A stretch of 64,000 bases of DNA, from NCBI RefSeq assembly GCF_001629735.1, contig NZ_CP015224.1, positions 3,410,001 through 3,474,000 of the forward strand, in the 5' to 3' direction. The stretch's first letter is position 1; every line of letters starts with the position of its first letter. This stretch comes from Lysinibacillus sphaericus (lineage in GTDB: Bacteria; Bacillota; Bacilli; Bacillales_A; Planococcaceae). Below are positions 53,416 through 64,000 of this stretch, piece by piece. Below the pieces are notes generated by a model, which was not told the origin of the DNA, made no database searches, and saw only the letters and a list, made by a program, of their open reading frames with translations. The position numbers were made by a program, and so were the translations under genes.

Positions 53416-54039
53416 TTAGGATGTTTGATTAAATATTTTTTCACGTGCAAATTTGATAACATGTGCGACATATAGTTCTCGATAAGGAACAAATTGTGCC
53501 GTTCCAACTGGTCTGACGATTTTGACACGTTGACCATCAGGGAAATATTCGTATCCTTCAATATTAAGTGTCGTCGTTTTACCCAAGAAGAAAGCTTCGG
53601 CCTCATTTAGTCTTGCTCTCACTACACCTGATACTTCCTCATATTGTAAAGTAAAGGAATTCCAATCGTGCTCGAAAGGATATATGTAGACATGGCAAAA
53701 TTCATTATCAATCATATTTTCAGAAACAATACTGCAAGAGGTCATGCCCATTTTGACAACATCTTCAACATCTATTTGGAGCCCTAATTCTTCTTTTACT
53801 TCCCGTATACCTGACTCCACTGTTTCAACAGCTAAAAGATGGCCTGCTGCTGTAATATCGAGTAAACCTGGATAATCCTTTTTCTGAGAGCTTCGTACTT
53901 GAAAATAAATATAGTCCTCGTTAACTAGCCAGCAATGAAATGTCTCATGCCAAAGACCTTTTTCATGCACCTCCGACCTTGTAGCTGTCCCAATTTCCTC
54001 ATGCCGTTCATTAAATACCTTTACAATTTCTTGTTCCAT
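53416..54039 (-). CDS. Nudix hydrolase
   Basis: The Nudix box is complete: GHLLAVETVESGIREVKEELGL (Gly, 5 residues, Glu, 7 residues, REVKEELGL) at about residue 66-87. The layout WHETFHCWLV then QKKDYPGLLDITAAGH is that of the isopentenyl-diphosphate isomerase-like Nudix group, which act on nucleoside diphosphate compounds. It is 207 residues. It starts 11 bases after the AI-2E-family gene stop with AGGAG, so the two are probably cotranscribed. Confidence 0.88.
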   Translation of the reverse strand: MEQEIVKVFNERHEEIGTATRSEVHEKGLWHETFHCWLVNEDYIYFQVRSSQKKDYPGLLDITAAGHLLAVETVESGIREVKEELGLQIDVEDVVKMGMTSCSIVSENMIDNEFCHVYIYPFEHDWNSFTLQYEEVSGVVRARLNEAEAFFLGKTTTLNIEGYEYFPDGQRVKIVRPVGTAQFVPYRELYVAHVIKFAREKIFNQTS

Positions 54040-54050
54040 TGTTTCGACTC

Positions 54051-55148
54051 CTATACTGATTTCGTTGCTTTTTTCTTAATCGCATTACGTTGATCATAAA
54101 TATTGGATACGATAACTTTCAATACTGCATAAAATGGTACAGCAATAATAATTCCTATAAAGCCTGCTATATTACCTGCTGCTAGAATAATTGTAATAAC
54201 AGTTAGTGGATGGATATCGAGCGATTTCCCCATAACATTAGGTGTAATAAAATTACTATCAATTTGCTGCGCAACAAGCGTCACGACGGATACCCAAACA
54301 ACTAAAATAGGATCCTGAATAACCGCTACGATTAGGGCTGGCGTAAATGCAATCCAAGGCCCAATAAATGGAATCATATTCATAAAGAACGCAAAGATTA
54401 CTAATAGTAATGAATACTCTAATCCAATAATTAAATAACCAACATACATAATAAGTGCTAATAAAAAGCTAATTTGCAGTTGACCCTGAATATAACTACG
54501 TAATACATCATCAATTTCACTTAATGTTTTCTTTACCCATTGCTGACGTTCGCCACTGAAATATTTATAAATAGATGGTGCAAATTTCTCATGGTCCTTC
54601 AACATAAAAATAAAGAAGAATGGTATTAAAACAGCTAATAATGATACTGATACAATGGATTGTAAAAAGGATATAAACCCTTTACTCGCCACCATCGCAA
54701 CATCTTGCACTGAATTCGCCATTTTTTCGATTACATCATTTACCTGCTGTGGGAAGTTATCTTTATTGAGCAGTACATAGTCGGTTAATTGCTGAATACT
54801 CGTACTAATACTAGAACTAATCATCGGGGCATTCTTCACTAATTTATTGACCTGTTCAGCAATCGGGTTGCCAATAATCCAGCCAAAAATCCCTGCAATT
54901 CCTATTAGGCCAAACACAATTGTCAATATACTTGCCCATCTAGGAAATTTACGTTTTTCTAAAAATCTCTGAATCGGTTCAGTCACATAATAAAAGACCC
55001 CTCCCAGTAATAAAGGGATAAAAATGGCTTTTAATATGATGACTAGTGGTGAAAAAATCCAATGAATCTCTATAAAATATTTAATGATTAATAGTGTAAG
55101 CAGTATCCCTACACCTACCTGAAACCAAACCTTTCTCGTCACTTTCAT
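54051..55148 (-). CDS. AI-2E family membrane transporter
   Basis: A 365-residue UPF0118 protein with about eight helices. The conserved FMNMIPFIGPWIAFTPALIVA and the C-terminal PNVMGKSLDIHPLTVI motifs are present. Some members export autoinducer-2; others are Na+/H+ antiporters, and B. subtilis has several of unclear role. It heads a two-gene unit with the Nudix gene. Confidence 0.88.
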   Translation of the reverse strand: MKVTRKVWFQVGVGILLTLLIIKYFIEIHWIFSPLVIILKAIFIPLLLGGVFYYVTEPIQRFLEKRKFPRWASILTIVFGLIGIAGIFGWIIGNPIAEQVNKLVKNAPMISSSISTSIQQLTDYVLLNKDNFPQQVNDVIEKMANSVQDVAMVASKGFISFLQSIVSVSLLAVLIPFFFIFMLKDHEKFAPSIYKYFSGERQQWVKKTLSEIDDVLRSYIQGQLQISFLLALIMYVGYLIIGLEYSLLLVIFAFFMNMIPFIGPWIAFTPALIVAVIQDPILVVWVSVVTLVAQQIDSNFITPNVMGKSLDIHPLTVITIILAAGNIAGFIGIIIAVPFYAVLKVIVSNIYDQRNAIKKKATKSV

Positions 55149-55298
55149 TCACTTCCTTTTATCGCCGTTACTCAAGATACTACTGATATATTAACCATTT
55201 CGCAAGTATCCTAGTATGTTTTGACTCAATCAATTTTCTCTGAGCGAATTTATCATCAGATTTTTTGCGTTTACTTAAAAAGCCGCCTTCAGACAAAC

Positions 55299-55352
55299 TA
55301 AAAAATTCGCTCACTTCCACTATACTAATCGTGGAAGTGTAGCGAATTTCAG
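55299..55352 (-). terminator. Terminator after pepF
   Basis: AAATTCGCT and ACTTCCAC pair with GTGGAAGT and AGCGAATTT, a long stem followed by T residues on the minus strand. Confidence 0.85.
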
Positions 55353-55358
55353 TATCTG

Positions 55359-57056
55359 TTATAACGACGAATCATCTACAGAATTGAGGTATGCCTCAAT
55401 CTCCCCAATAACTGATTCAACACAGCCATCTTCAAATGGTGAAATTAAGCCTGCCTCTTTCACAAGCTTTGTAAATGACATGGAGCCACCTAAACCACAT
55501 AGATGAATATAGTCTTTCCAAGCCGCTTCAAACTCTTCACGTGAACGCTTCCAGAACTGGAAGGCACAAATTTGTGCTAGCGTGTAATCAATATAGTAGA
55601 ACGGACTAGCATAAATATGACCCTGACGTTGCCAAATGCCCCCTGCTTCGAGGTAGCTATTGTGATCATAGTCACGATGTGGCAGATATGTTTCCTCAAT
55701 TTTCTTCCATGCTGCCTTACGCTCTGCTGGTGTCATTGTAGGATTTTCATAAATAACATGTTGGAATTCATCAACTGCAACACCATATGGTAAGAATAAA
55801 AGACCACTACTTAAATGTGTAAATTTATATTTTTCTGTATCTTCTTTAAAGAATAGCTCCATCCATGGCCATGTGAAAAATTCCATACTCATCGAGTGGA
55901 TTTCACAAGATTCGTAAGTTGGCCATAAGTATTCAGGAATGCCGATGTTACGGCTTGAATACACTTGGAAGGCATGTCCAGCCTCATGTGTTAACACATC
56001 GATATCTCCTGAAGTACCGTTAAAGTTCGAGAAAATGTACGGTGAATGATAGTTTTCGATAAATGTACAATACCCGCCACTTTCTTTCCCTTTCTTCGCC
56101 ACTAGGTCCATAAGGTCATGATCGATCATGAAATTGAAAAACTCTCCCGTTTCAGGCGATAGCTCCTCATACATCTTTTTACCATTCGCCACAATCCATT
56201 CTGGATCACCCTTTGGCGTTGCATTACCTGATAAAAAGTTCAGCGCTTCATCATAGAATTTTAAATCGTCAATCCCAATACGCTTCGCCTGACGCTCATA
56301 AAGCTTTGTCGCAACAGGAACAATTAAATCGCGAACTTGATCACGGAATTTCTTTACCATTTCTGCGTTGTAATCAATACGATTCATTCGAATATAACCA
56401 AGCTCAACATAGTTTTTATAGCCAAGTTTTACAGCAATTTCATGACGTACTTTTACAAGTTCATCATATAAGCGATCAAATTCACCTTCATGCTCGGCAA
56501 AGAAACCAAATCGTGCATTTGTTGCTTCTTTACGCGTAGCTCTATCAGTAGATTCCGCAAATGGTCCAAGCTGAGCAAGTGTTAAAGTCTCACCATTAAA
56601 TTCAATTTGTGCAGATGCTACAAGCTTATTATACTCAGAAGCTAGCTTATTTTCCTTTTGCATCAAATCAATGACTTCTGGTGAGAACCCTTTAATTTGA
56701 TAGTTAGCTAGATCGAATAATTGTTGACCCCATTTGTCTTCTAGTTGCTCACGGAAAGGTGAGGCAATCAATGCTTTATAATATTCTGTTGTTACTTCTT
56801 CTAGCTCAGGACTAACTTCATCAAAATAGTCGCGCTCTGCTTGATAAAATTCATCGTTTGTATCGATAGATGCCCTAATATACACTAGGTTAGCCATTGT
56901 AGCAAAGTCATTACTGATACCATTTAATTTTTCAATGATGCTACTTTGTTCGTCCATCGATTGCGCCTTCTGAAATTGGTCGACGAGTGCTAATTGTTGC
57001 TCTTTCATCCCTGCAACATTTGGACGGTTGTACTCATAGTCTTTAAATGTTTTCAT
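55359..57056 (-). CDS. pepF: M3-family oligoendopeptidase
   Basis: This zinc metallopeptidase is 565 residues and cleaves short peptides in the cytoplasm. The zinc motif is HEAGHAFQVY, with the third ligand Glu in WPTYESCEIHSMSMEF. The long helical N-terminal half is typical of M3. It belongs to the shorter PepF/M3B branch. GAGGGG precedes the ATG. Confidence 0.92.
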   Translation of the reverse strand: MKTFKDYEYNRPNVAGMKEQQLALVDQFQKAQSMDEQSSIIEKLNGISNDFATMANLVYIRASIDTNDEFYQAERDYFDEVSPELEEVTTEYYKALIASPFREQLEDKWGQQLFDLANYQIKGFSPEVIDLMQKENKLASEYNKLVASAQIEFNGETLTLAQLGPFAESTDRATRKEATNARFGFFAEHEGEFDRLYDELVKVRHEIAVKLGYKNYVELGYIRMNRIDYNAEMVKKFRDQVRDLIVPVATKLYERQAKRIGIDDLKFYDEALNFLSGNATPKGDPEWIVANGKKMYEELSPETGEFFNFMIDHDLMDLVAKKGKESGGYCTFIENYHSPYIFSNFNGTSGDIDVLTHEAGHAFQVYSSRNIGIPEYLWPTYESCEIHSMSMEFFTWPWMELFFKEDTEKYKFTHLSSGLLFLPYGVAVDEFQHVIYENPTMTPAERKAAWKKIEETYLPHRDYDHNSYLEAGGIWQRQGHIYASPFYYIDYTLAQICAFQFWKRSREEFEAAWKDYIHLCGLGGSMSFTKLVKEAGLISPFEDGCVESVIGEIEAYLNSVDDSSL

Positions 57057-57133
57057 TGAAGTCCCCTCTTTCTGTCATATACCCCGTGATATTTCTATTA
57101 TATGTCAAATCTTAGCTATTAAGAAACAATTTT

Positions 57134-57709
57134 TTAATAACCTATAATATATGTTTTTAGCAATGCCGCTCGTTCTCTTATTTTTAGTTTAGCTTCTACT
57201 GACTTTGGTGTCTTAGCTGACACTACATCTACCTCAAAATCTAAAGATTCAGCTAGATATTTCGCACGTTTTAAATGGAAGTCATTAGAAACAATCGTAA
57301 TCTTCTTTGTTTCCTTTGGTAAAAGTTCTTTAGAGAATACTAAATTTTCATAAGTGGAAGTAGATTGATCCTCCATGATGATTCTCGAAGCATCAATGCC
57401 ATTTTGCTCGAGATAATCCCTCATAACAGATGCCTCCGTTCGATCTTCATCTGGTCCTTGTCCCCCTGACACAACGACCTTCACTTGCGGATACTTTGTT
57501 AAATATTGAACAGCTACCTCTAGTCTACTTTTTAATGAAAGTGATGGTATACCTCCTGGTTTTACTTTTGCTCCCAGTATAATCATATAATTCGCAGAGC
57601 CATCTGCATTTGCTTCCACTCCACGTTCGATTTCTTTCCCCAACCAAATATAGAGGACAATGGCTATCACGATTAGAACAACACTCACTCTAATTATCCA
57701 TTTCTTCAC
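57134..57709 (-). CDS. YdcF/SanA-family membrane-anchored protein (DUF218)
   Basis: A 191-residue protein with one N-terminal transmembrane anchor (about residues 5-23) and an outside DUF218 domain. MIILGAKVKPGG, VVSGGQGPDEDRTEASVMRDYL, DQSTSTYENL and IVSNDFHLKRA are the four conserved blocks. Members are linked to cell-envelope integrity, function unproven. The start is GTG at 57709 behind GGGAGGG. Confidence 0.88.
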   Translation of the reverse strand: MKKWIIRVSVVLIVIAIVLYIWLGKEIERGVEANADGSANYMIILGAKVKPGGIPSLSLKSRLEVAVQYLTKYPQVKVVVSGGQGPDEDRTEASVMRDYLEQNGIDASRIIMEDQSTSTYENLVFSKELLPKETKKITIVSNDFHLKRAKYLAESLDFEVDVVSAKTPKSVEAKLKIRERAALLKTYIIGY

Positions 57710-57748
57710 AAATAAACCCTCCCTTACCTTTTATTAACGTGAATACAG

Positions 57749-57780
57749 AAAAAAGGATGCTCGCATATCAAGCACCCTCC
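57749..57780 (-). terminator. Terminator after the first chemoreceptor gene
   Basis: GGGTGCTTG pairs with CGAGCATCC (two GU pairs) around a five-base loop, followed by TTTTTTC on the minus strand. Confidence 0.75.
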
Positions 57781-57786
57781 ATAATT

Positions 57787-59529
57787 TTATCTTAAAATAA
57801 AGCGTTTAATAGATTCCTGCAGCCCAGTAATCTCATCTGTTAAATCATTGGAAGATTCACTAACAAGCTGAATCGCGCGTTGCTGCTCATCTACCGACGC
57901 TGTCACCTCTTCAGAAGCAGCCGCATTTTTTTCACTGATCATAGCAATACTCTCAATGGATTTCATCATATCATTCTTAGCGCTGTTTACATATTCTACG
58001 CCATCAGTCATGTCTCCAATAATTGAAATGATTTTTTCGACAGCCAATTTGATTTCTTTGAAGGATGATTCTGTTACCATGACAGAATCATTTTGTTGAC
58101 CTACAATGACGTGAGTTTTTTGCATTTCATCATTGACTAAGTTTGTTTCACTTTCAATCCCCTTCAGGGTAGTACGAACTAGCTCTGTTGCTACGGATGT
58201 TTGATCAGCTAGCTTTCGTACTTCCTCGGCAACCACAGCAAATCCTTTGCCATGTTCACCTGCTCGAGCGGCCTCAATAGATGCATTTAAAGCCAGTAGA
58301 TTGGTTTGTTCAGAAATCTCCGTAATGGTCCCTACAATCCCTTCAATTTCTCGTACCTTCACTATTAAACTCCCAAAAACAGATCGAATATTCTGAATAA
58401 GCATTGAAGATTCCTGTGATTTATCTTTTAAGCTAGCAATATTAACGATACCCTCTTCATTTGACTTTTGCATATGTTGTGATGCATCTAATATTAATTC
58501 ATTTTTATCATGTAATCCTTCAATTTGCTGAGCAAACTCAGTAGCTGTTCGATTTGTATCTTCCGCCTCTGATGCTTGTTTTACGGCGCCAATCGAAACT
58601 TCATTAATAGCTTTAACGATTTCATCGCCATAAGCATTTGTTTCTTCAGCAACTGCTGTTAAATTCGCAGATGTCGATTGAATTTCTACTATTGCTTCTT
58701 CTACATCTGAAATTAGTGTTTTTAGTTGATCAACCATTTCATTGAAGCCCTCATTTAACTGACCAATTTCATCCGAACGCTGTAAATGTTCAATATCTAC
58801 AGTTAAATTCCCTTTGGCTACTTCGCGAACGCGCTGCGATAATTTTTTGACTGGTAATGCCAAATGCCTAGATACTAAGATGACAACAATGACACCTATG
58901 ATAACGGCACCCGCTAACGTCAATCCAATGACTAATAGTAACGAGTTTGCCTCAGCATTAAAATCCTGCATATATGTACCTGATGCAATAATCCATCCCC
59001 AATGTGGATCTTTTGCTGAATAAATTATTTTATCCGCCAATACATTCTGACCTGGTAGCTCAAATTCGTATTCCGTAAAACCACCACCATCCAATGCTCT
59101 ATCAGTTACTTCTCGAATAAAGTAATTTCCACTACTATCTTGATCGTTCCACAGATTATCACCTTCCCGAGTAGGGTGTGTTGTTAGTGTTCCCTTATTA
59201 TCTAATACATAGATATAACCATATTCCCCCAAGTCACCTGGATAATTGATGGGCCGCTTCCCTTCACTATCCTTCGGGCCCAAGAAAGCCTCGCGTACCC
59301 GTTCTTGTGCTACATCTAAAGGTATATCTCCCTTTTCAACACTTTCATTGGCGAGTTCGATTATTTGCAAAGCAGATTGAACACTATTATAAATGACCTG
59401 CTCCCCAATATCCTCCATACCATTCTTCGCCTTACTATAACTAACAACGCCAATTATTAAACTTGGAATAATTAGTAGTGCCAATGAAATAGCGACTAGT
59501 TTCCCCTGTATTGAACGTAAAAACTTCAT
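57787..59529 (-). CDS. Methyl-accepting chemotaxis protein with single-Cache sensor
   Basis: A 580-residue receptor. Helix 1 is at about 10-30, an extracellular Cache_2 sensor spans about 35-185 ([30 protein letters not shown]), helix 2 is at about 192-215, then HAMP and a long coiled coil with the signalling hairpin tip [18 protein letters not shown]. Cache_2 domains bind small organic acids or similar; the ligand is unknown. GGGGG precedes the ATG. Confidence 0.92.
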   Translation of the reverse strand: MKFLRSIQGKLVAISLALLIIPSLIIGVVSYSKAKNGMEDIGEQVIYNSVQSALQIIELANESVEKGDIPLDVAQERVREAFLGPKDSEGKRPINYPGDLGEYGYIYVLDNKGTLTTHPTREGDNLWNDQDSSGNYFIREVTDRALDGGGFTEYEFELPGQNVLADKIIYSAKDPHWGWIIASGTYMQDFNAEANSLLLVIGLTLAGAVIIGVIVVILVSRHLALPVKKLSQRVREVAKGNLTVDIEHLQRSDEIGQLNEGFNEMVDQLKTLISDVEEAIVEIQSTSANLTAVAEETNAYGDEIVKAINEVSIGAVKQASEAEDTNRTATEFAQQIEGLHDKNELILDASQHMQKSNEEGIVNIASLKDKSQESSMLIQNIRSVFGSLIVKVREIEGIVGTITEISEQTNLLALNASIEAARAGEHGKGFAVVAEEVRKLADQTSVATELVRTTLKGIESETNLVNDEMQKTHVIVGQQNDSVMVTESSFKEIKLAVEKIISIIGDMTDGVEYVNSAKNDMMKSIESIAMISEKNAAASEEVTASVDEQQRAIQLVSESSNDLTDEITGLQESIKRFILR

Positions 59530-59681
59530 ACTTTAGACCCCCAAATTCTTCTCCTCCAAAGAGTATATTAACTTATATTATGTTATGATTTGGAAGTTTC
59601 CGCAATGGATAAAACGCAAATTAATTCTTGTTATTTGGTTTATTTCGTCTTTATACTTTTTTATTCTTCTATTAAATACCA

Positions 59682-59736
59682 TAAAAAAAACTATTTATCT
59701 ACAAGACTTTTCCTCATAGAAAAATAGTTTATAATA
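59682..59736 (-). terminator. Probable terminator after the second chemoreceptor gene
   Basis: AAACTATTT pairs with AAATAGTTT over a 25-base loop, followed by a long T-run on the minus strand. The stem is all A/T except one pair, so it is weak. Confidence 0.45.
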
Positions 59737-59737
59737 A

Positions 59738-61486
59738 TCATAATTTGAACGTATTAATTGTTTTAGTAACCTCTTTAAATGTTTGATCTAACATTGCTAC
59801 AACCTCATTTAGTTCGGAAACCATTGTTACTTGTAAGTCGGAAGCCATTGCTACTTCTTTTGTTCCTTGCACACTATGCTGAGCGATATCATTCATCTGC
59901 TCTGTAGTAGCTAATATTTCTTCAGAGCCTGCCGACATTTCTTCAATAACAGCAGAATCATCTTGAATTTTATTGTTTACCTCAACAACTGATTTTAATA
60001 TTTTTTCTAGGCTTTCACCGATACGTTGTACAGCCCTATTACCTGCTTGTACATCTATGGAACTTCCAGACATTTCATGTAATGCTCGTTCTGTAATGGT
60101 CTTAAAGCTGTTCAAATGTGTATGTATTTCATCCGCAGATGCTTTAGACAGTTCAGCTAGCTTACGCACTTCATCTGCAACAACTGCAAACCCCTTACCC
60201 GCTTCTCCAGCTCTTGCCGCTTCTATTGCCGCATTTAATGCCAATAAGTTGGTTTGGTCTGCAATGCTCGTAATAATCGTTACCATCTCTTCAATTGAAC
60301 CGAATCTATCCCCCATTTCCTCAACATGTTTAGCCGTTCGTAAAACAGAGGATTCCACATTTTGAATTTGAGATACGACCTCTTGAGAATGATTCACGCT
60401 TGTTTCCACTAGACCTGTCATTGTTGAAGATGACTCAGCAATCTCAGAAGTTGTATCGGCCAGTCGTTGTATACCAATCGACATTTCATTCATCGTTAAT
60501 ACAACTTCTTGATTATTTTGCTGTTGTTGCTCACTGCCAGCAGCGATTTCAACAATACGATCAGCAATTTGAGCATTTGATGTTTCAACATGTTGTGTAG
60601 TTTCATCAATCTTTTTCACCACATTTTGTAAGGTGAATGTTTGTTGCTGAATGGTTTGGAATGTTTCTTTTAATTTTTGCAAGGCCTCCTGAAAGGCTTG
60701 GGCAAAAATAGAGATTTCATTTTTCCCTTTGAGTTGGATTTTTTCAACCTCCATTGATGCCTTCGCTATATCTCCTTGTGCAAAACTTGTCACTGCGTCT
60801 CCTAATTTCGCTAATGGCTTAAGCGCTCGATTTATGTAACGGTACATTATAAGCATGACAATTCCGGTTAAAATTAAAATTACTATAATTAATGCTGGCA
60901 AAATGGCTGTCAGTACAGCATTTGCTACACCACTTACCTCGTTAGCCTCTATATCTACCCCTATAAACGCCACAATGTTTCCTGATGCATCCTTTAATGG
61001 TACTGTACCAGACAAATAATCCCCAAAACCGCTATGTAAAATATCAGAATAATAACTCCCTGCATCCATTACTTTTTCAATATCTTTATATAATGTAGAA
61101 GCAGACTCCTCTCCTATAACCCCCGCATTTTCTTCGTCGTCCGCTGGCATACCATCGACTAAAAATCGAACTTTTTTATCTTCCTGTGGAACAGCGAAAG
61201 TATAGGCATACAGGACCCCATTTACTTCACGTAATTCATTTAGTTCTTCTCTTAGCTGCCAATATAATTTGGATTCCCTTGGGTCCTTAGATAATTGTTC
61301 GTACTCCTCTGGGTTTAAATGTTTCGCAATGTTTTCTGCTACTGCGACAGCCTGTGCCCCCATTGTTTTATTGACAGATGATTTCGCTGTATAGATTGTT
61401 GTGACAATAAAAAATGCTAACAAAGCTACTAACATCACAAATGACATTAACACAATTCTATTACTTAATTTACCTGTTGCTCGCAT
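59738..61486 (-). CDS. Methyl-accepting chemotaxis protein with a different sensor domain
   Basis: A 582-residue receptor from ATG 61486 behind AAAGGAGG. Helix 1 lies at about 13-35, an extracellular sensor of about 165 residues follows ([48 protein letters not shown]), helix 2 at about 205-228, then HAMP and the signalling domain with [18 protein letters not shown]. The sensor resembles Cache_3-type domains but is not close to that of the neighbouring receptor, so a recent duplication is unlikely. Confidence 0.9.
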   Translation of the reverse strand: MRATGKLSNRIVLMSFVMLVALLAFFIVTTIYTAKSSVNKTMGAQAVAVAENIAKHLNPEEYEQLSKDPRESKLYWQLREELNELREVNGVLYAYTFAVPQEDKKVRFLVDGMPADDEENAGVIGEESASTLYKDIEKVMDAGSYYSDILHSGFGDYLSGTVPLKDASGNIVAFIGVDIEANEVSGVANAVLTAILPALIIVILILTGIVMLIMYRYINRALKPLAKLGDAVTSFAQGDIAKASMEVEKIQLKGKNEISIFAQAFQEALQKLKETFQTIQQQTFTLQNVVKKIDETTQHVETSNAQIADRIVEIAAGSEQQQQNNQEVVLTMNEMSIGIQRLADTTSEIAESSSTMTGLVETSVNHSQEVVSQIQNVESSVLRTAKHVEEMGDRFGSIEEMVTIITSIADQTNLLALNAAIEAARAGEAGKGFAVVADEVRKLAELSKASADEIHTHLNSFKTITERALHEMSGSSIDVQAGNRAVQRIGESLEKILKSVVEVNNKIQDDSAVIEEMSAGSEEILATTEQMNDIAQHSVQGTKEVAMASDLQVTMVSELNEVVAMLDQTFKEVTKTINTFKL

Positions 61487-61562
61487 AGTTACCTCCTTTA
61501 ACATACTACTAAGTTAATCTATTTACTATTGTACTATTATTTTCACTATTTCGACAATAAAA

Positions 61563-62858
61563 CTATGCTAATAACGATAACCAAATGACTAAAGCAATTA
61601 AAGCAGCGAATAATGTTGGAATGGTAAGAATCATGCCGAATTTAAAATACTGCCCCCAGCTAATTTTAATCCCTTTTTGAGCTAAAATATGAAGCCATAT
61701 TAATGTCGCAAGTGAGCCGATTGGCGTCATCTTTGGGCCTAAATTAGTGCCAATTATATTGGCATAAATGAGTCCCTCCTTCATCATGCCTGTTGCGCTA
61801 GTTTCAGAAATCGCTAGTGCATTAATCATGACAGTTGGAAGATTGTTCATGACTGCTGATAAAACGGCTGCTACAAAACCCATAGTAATGGTCGCTAGTA
61901 CAAATCCTTGCTGTACAGCATGTTCTAGTAAACTAGCTAGCATACCTGTCATCCCCACATTTTTCAGGCCATAGACTACCACATACATGCCAATGGAAAA
62001 GAACACTATATTCCACGGCGCCCCTTTGATAACTCTCTTTGTATCTACAAAAGCACTACGGTTTGCCAACCATAAAAAAACAGCTGCTACACTACATAAA
62101 ATAAATGACACTGGAACGTGGAACATTTCGCCGATTACAAATCCCACTAGTAAAATTACTATTACATACCAAGATATCGAAAATAATTTCGTGTCTCTAA
62201 TCGCCTGTTTTGGTTGTTCAACTGCCTCAAGAGAATAGAACTGTGGTATAGAACGACGAAAAACTAAATAAAGTACAGCTATACTTGCTATTAAAGAAAT
62301 GAAATTAGGTACCACCATATGAATTGCATAATCCTTAAAGCCTATCTCAAAAAAATCTGCTGATACAATATTTGTTAAATTACTAATAACAAAAGGTAAG
62401 GATGTTGTATCTGCTATAAAGCCACTAGCAATAATAAATGGAAAAATCATTTTTTCAGTCAAATTCAGTTTTCTAACCATCGCTAAAACAATGGGTGTTA
62501 ATATTAATGCCGCCCCATCGTTCGCGAATAGCGCTGATACTATTGCACCTAAGCAAGCAATATAAACAAATAAACGTAAACCACTCCCTTTAGCAAGTTG
62601 TGCCATATGAAGTGCAGCCCATTCAAAAAAGCCAATTTCATCTAAAATAAGTGAAATTAAAATAATACCAATGAATGATAATGTTGCATTCCAAACAATT
62701 CCTGTTACTTCTAGAACATCCTGCCATGTAACTACCCCAATTATCAGTGCAATGGCAGCTCCTATACAGGCTGACCAACCAATTGATATTTTACGTGGCT
62801 GTACAATAACAAAAAATAAAGTCACTAAAAACAAAATAATCGCTAATGCAGTCTGCAT
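61563..62858 (-). CDS. arsB: Arsenite efflux permease ArsB
   Basis: A 431-residue ion transporter of the ArsB/NhaD superfamily. [30 protein letters not shown] and [20 protein letters not shown] are the ArsB hallmarks. It expels arsenite and antimonite by proton exchange. Neither arsR nor arsC is beside it, so it seems to be an isolated copy. AGGGGG precedes the ATG. Confidence 0.9.
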   Translation of the reverse strand: MQTALAIILFLVTLFFVIVQPRKISIGWSACIGAAIALIIGVVTWQDVLEVTGIVWNATLSFIGIILISLILDEIGFFEWAALHMAQLAKGSGLRLFVYIACLGAIVSALFANDGAALILTPIVLAMVRKLNLTEKMIFPFIIASGFIADTTSLPFVISNLTNIVSADFFEIGFKDYAIHMVVPNFISLIASIAVLYLVFRRSIPQFYSLEAVEQPKQAIRDTKLFSISWYVIVILLVGFVIGEMFHVPVSFILCSVAAVFLWLANRSAFVDTKRVIKGAPWNIVFFSIGMYVVVYGLKNVGMTGMLASLLEHAVQQGFVLATITMGFVAAVLSAVMNNLPTVMINALAISETSATGMMKEGLIYANIIGTNLGPKMTPIGSLATLIWLHILAQKGIKISWGQYFKFGMILTIPTLFAALIALVIWLSLLA

Positions 62859-62871
62859 GGTTTTACCCCCT

Positions 62872-62910
62872 AAATAAAAACCAGTAGCTTTATGTGCTAC
62901 TGGTTTACTC
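62872..62910 (-). terminator. Terminator after yeeI
   Basis: AAACCAGTAGC pairs perfectly with GCTACTGGTTT around a seven-base loop, followed by TTATTT on the minus strand. Confidence 0.8.
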
Positions 62911-62929
62911 GATAAATAAATATATTGGA

Positions 62930-63649
62930 TTATTCGCCTAAATCAGCATTATGGAAGACATTTTGTACATCTTCTAAATCTTCTAATGCATCGATTAATT
63001 TTTCAAATTTTGCAACATCATCGCCAGTTAATGTTACTTCCGTTTGTGGTAGCATAGAAAGCTCAGCTACAGTGAATTCTTGTATGCCAGCAGCCTTTAA
63101 TGCTTCTTGTGTGGCAAAAAATTGGTCCGGTTCTGCATAAATAATAACCGCTTCCTCTTCTTCCAGAATATCACGAGCATCTACATCTGCTTCCATTAAA
63201 ATTTCTAGTACTTCATCAGCTGTTTTACCTTCTATACCGATAACTGCAGTAGAATCGAACATATAAGCGACAGATCCACTAACACCCATATTCCCGTTAT
63301 TCTTACCAAATGCTGCGCGTACATCAGATGCTGTACGATTTACATTGTTTGTTAAAGCATCTACGATAATCATTGTGCCGGCTGGACCAAAACCTTCATA
63401 ACGTAATTCATCAAAATTTTCGTCACCGCCACCTTTTGCTTTATCGATGGCTTTTTCTATAATATGTTTAGGAACACTATATGTTTTTGCACGTTCAAGC
63501 ACCACTTTAAGTGCACGGTTTGACTCTGGATCTGGTTCGCCTGATTTAGCTGCCACATAAATTTCTCGCCCGAATTTAGCATTGATACGGCTAGTGCTTT
63601 GATCTTTAGACGCTTTCTTTTCTTTAATGTTATTCCACTTACGACCCAT
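62930..63649 (-). CDS. yeeI: YebC/PmpR-family protein, YeeI type
   Basis: A 239-residue YebC-family protein. It follows B. subtilis YeeI closely: [55 protein letters not shown] and a final HNADLGE. The MGRKWNNIK opening sets it apart from the MAGHSKW opening of the YrbC-type paralogs. Family members regulate transcription, and some help ribosomes translate proline runs. ATG 63649 is the conserved start; GAGAGTGG lies upstream. Confidence 0.92.
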   Translation of the reverse strand: MGRKWNNIKEKKASKDQSTSRINAKFGREIYVAAKSGEPDPESNRALKVVLERAKTYSVPKHIIEKAIDKAKGGGDENFDELRYEGFGPAGTMIIVDALTNNVNRTASDVRAAFGKNNGNMGVSGSVAYMFDSTAVIGIEGKTADEVLEILMEADVDARDILEEEEAVIIYAEPDQFFATQEALKAAGIQEFTVAELSMLPQTEVTLTGDDVAKFEKLIDALEDLEDVQNVFHNADLGE

Positions 63650-63850
63650 TGTTTCCACTCTCTTTCAAAGGATAGATTTATAAAAATGATAGATATGCAG
63701 TTGCACATCTTAAAATGGTAATTAAATACTTATCGTATCTTTACTCTGCAAATAATAACATAATGATGCTTACAAAGCTAGATATACCAATGTTTATGCT
63801 TATTTTTTCTGTAGCAATTGCTGTAAAAATTTACGCTATTTAGCATCCTT

Positions 63851-64000
63851 CTATAACAATTCCTCTTTAATTTTTTCTAGCAATGCCGTACAGCCTTCTA
63901 GCACTAAATCATAGGTTTCTTGAAAATCCCCTGTGTAATAAGGATCAGGAACATCTTTTCGATGTTCTGTTAAATCTAAAAAACGAAAAACCTTTGGTGA
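63851..64000 (-). CDS. Low-molecular-weight protein-tyrosine phosphatase, C-terminal fragment
   Basis: The right edge contains the last 49 codons of a minus-strand gene whose start lies outside the window. The segment VPDPYYTGDFQETYDLV carries the general-acid Asp-Pro loop and two tyrosines typical of LMW-PTPs such as B. subtilis YfkJ, followed by a C-terminal helix LEGCTALLEKIKEELL. The catalytic CxxGxCRS loop is not in the window. Confidence 0.82.
   Translation of the reverse strand, partial: SPKVFRFLDLTEHRKDVPDPYYTGDFQETYDLVLEGCTALLEKIKEELL

Noticed and set aside
59973..60365. 130-codon plus-strand frame over the second chemoreceptor
   Set aside because: The receptor signalling domain on the minus strand explains the open frame; such shadows are common in these repetitive coding regions.
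1..64000. Phage, plasmid or insertion-sequence content
   Set aside because: No transposase, integrase, replication or phage structural protein, and no tRNA with flanking direct repeats, was found.

Overview
The window comes from the chromosome of a low-GC Gram-positive bacterium. The best match from remembered proteins is Lysinibacillus or a close relative (Bacillaceae/Planococcaceae). Reasons: AT-rich DNA, strong AGGAGG-type ribosome sites, simple hairpin-plus-T terminators, many proteins close to Bacillus subtilis ones (ThrC, NiaP, YclNOPQ, YeeI, CadC, MenC), an S-layer-anchored (SLH) nucleotidase, and a ComQXPA pheromone locus. No rRNA, tRNA, CRISPR array, insertion sequence or phage gene was seen. 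Most of the window is ordinary core and housekeeping sequence, mostly on the minus strand.

Layout. 1-5.3 kb: a ComFB-like fragment at the edge, the cadC-cadA metal-efflux operon with two CadC-type operators, and an exported penicillin acylase-family enzyme. 5.5-19.5 kb: exoA, murB, an HxlR regulator divergent from a yceI-DUF2500 pair, an SLH-anchored 2',3'-cyclic nucleotide phosphodiesterase/nucleotidase, azoreductase behind an MhqR-type operator, a DsbA-like protein, a FAD-Rieske oxidoreductase, ppaC, a DUF7662-GNAT fusion, an RpiR regulator and niaP. 19.7-25.2 kb: thrC-thrB (without hom), mtnX, zupT, a PAP2 phosphatase, a small membrane protein and a Cys-rich protein of unknown function.

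25.4-30.5 kb is the most distinctive accessory region. It holds a complete comQ-comX-comP-comA quorum-sensing cassette, transcribed leftward with overlapping genes. ComQ would prenylate ComX on Trp53, ComP would sense the exported peptide, and ComA would be the response regulator. Clusters of GGCG/CGCC hairpins lie on both sides of the cassette, including an exact 15-bp inverted match. An unrecognised secreted protein lies just outside the right cluster.

30.6-39.1 kb: a Fur-box-controlled YclNOPQ-type (petrobactin) siderophore importer ending in a heme-monooxygenase-like gene, a YkvI-type transporter, and a three-gene M20 hydrolase/GNAT/racemase set matching the known pathway that converts D- to L-amino acids through N-succinyl intermediates. 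39.3-64 kb: a peptide transporter, hflX, putP, a methyltransferase, a MacB-like ABC pair, DUF47-pit, an MMPL transporter, an MhqD-like esterase with a second MhqR-type operator, Nudix and AI-2E genes, pepF, a YdcF protein, two chemoreceptors, arsB, yeeI, and the end of a low-molecular-weight tyrosine phosphatase gene.

All assignments come from reading the sequence and from memory of the families. No database search was run.
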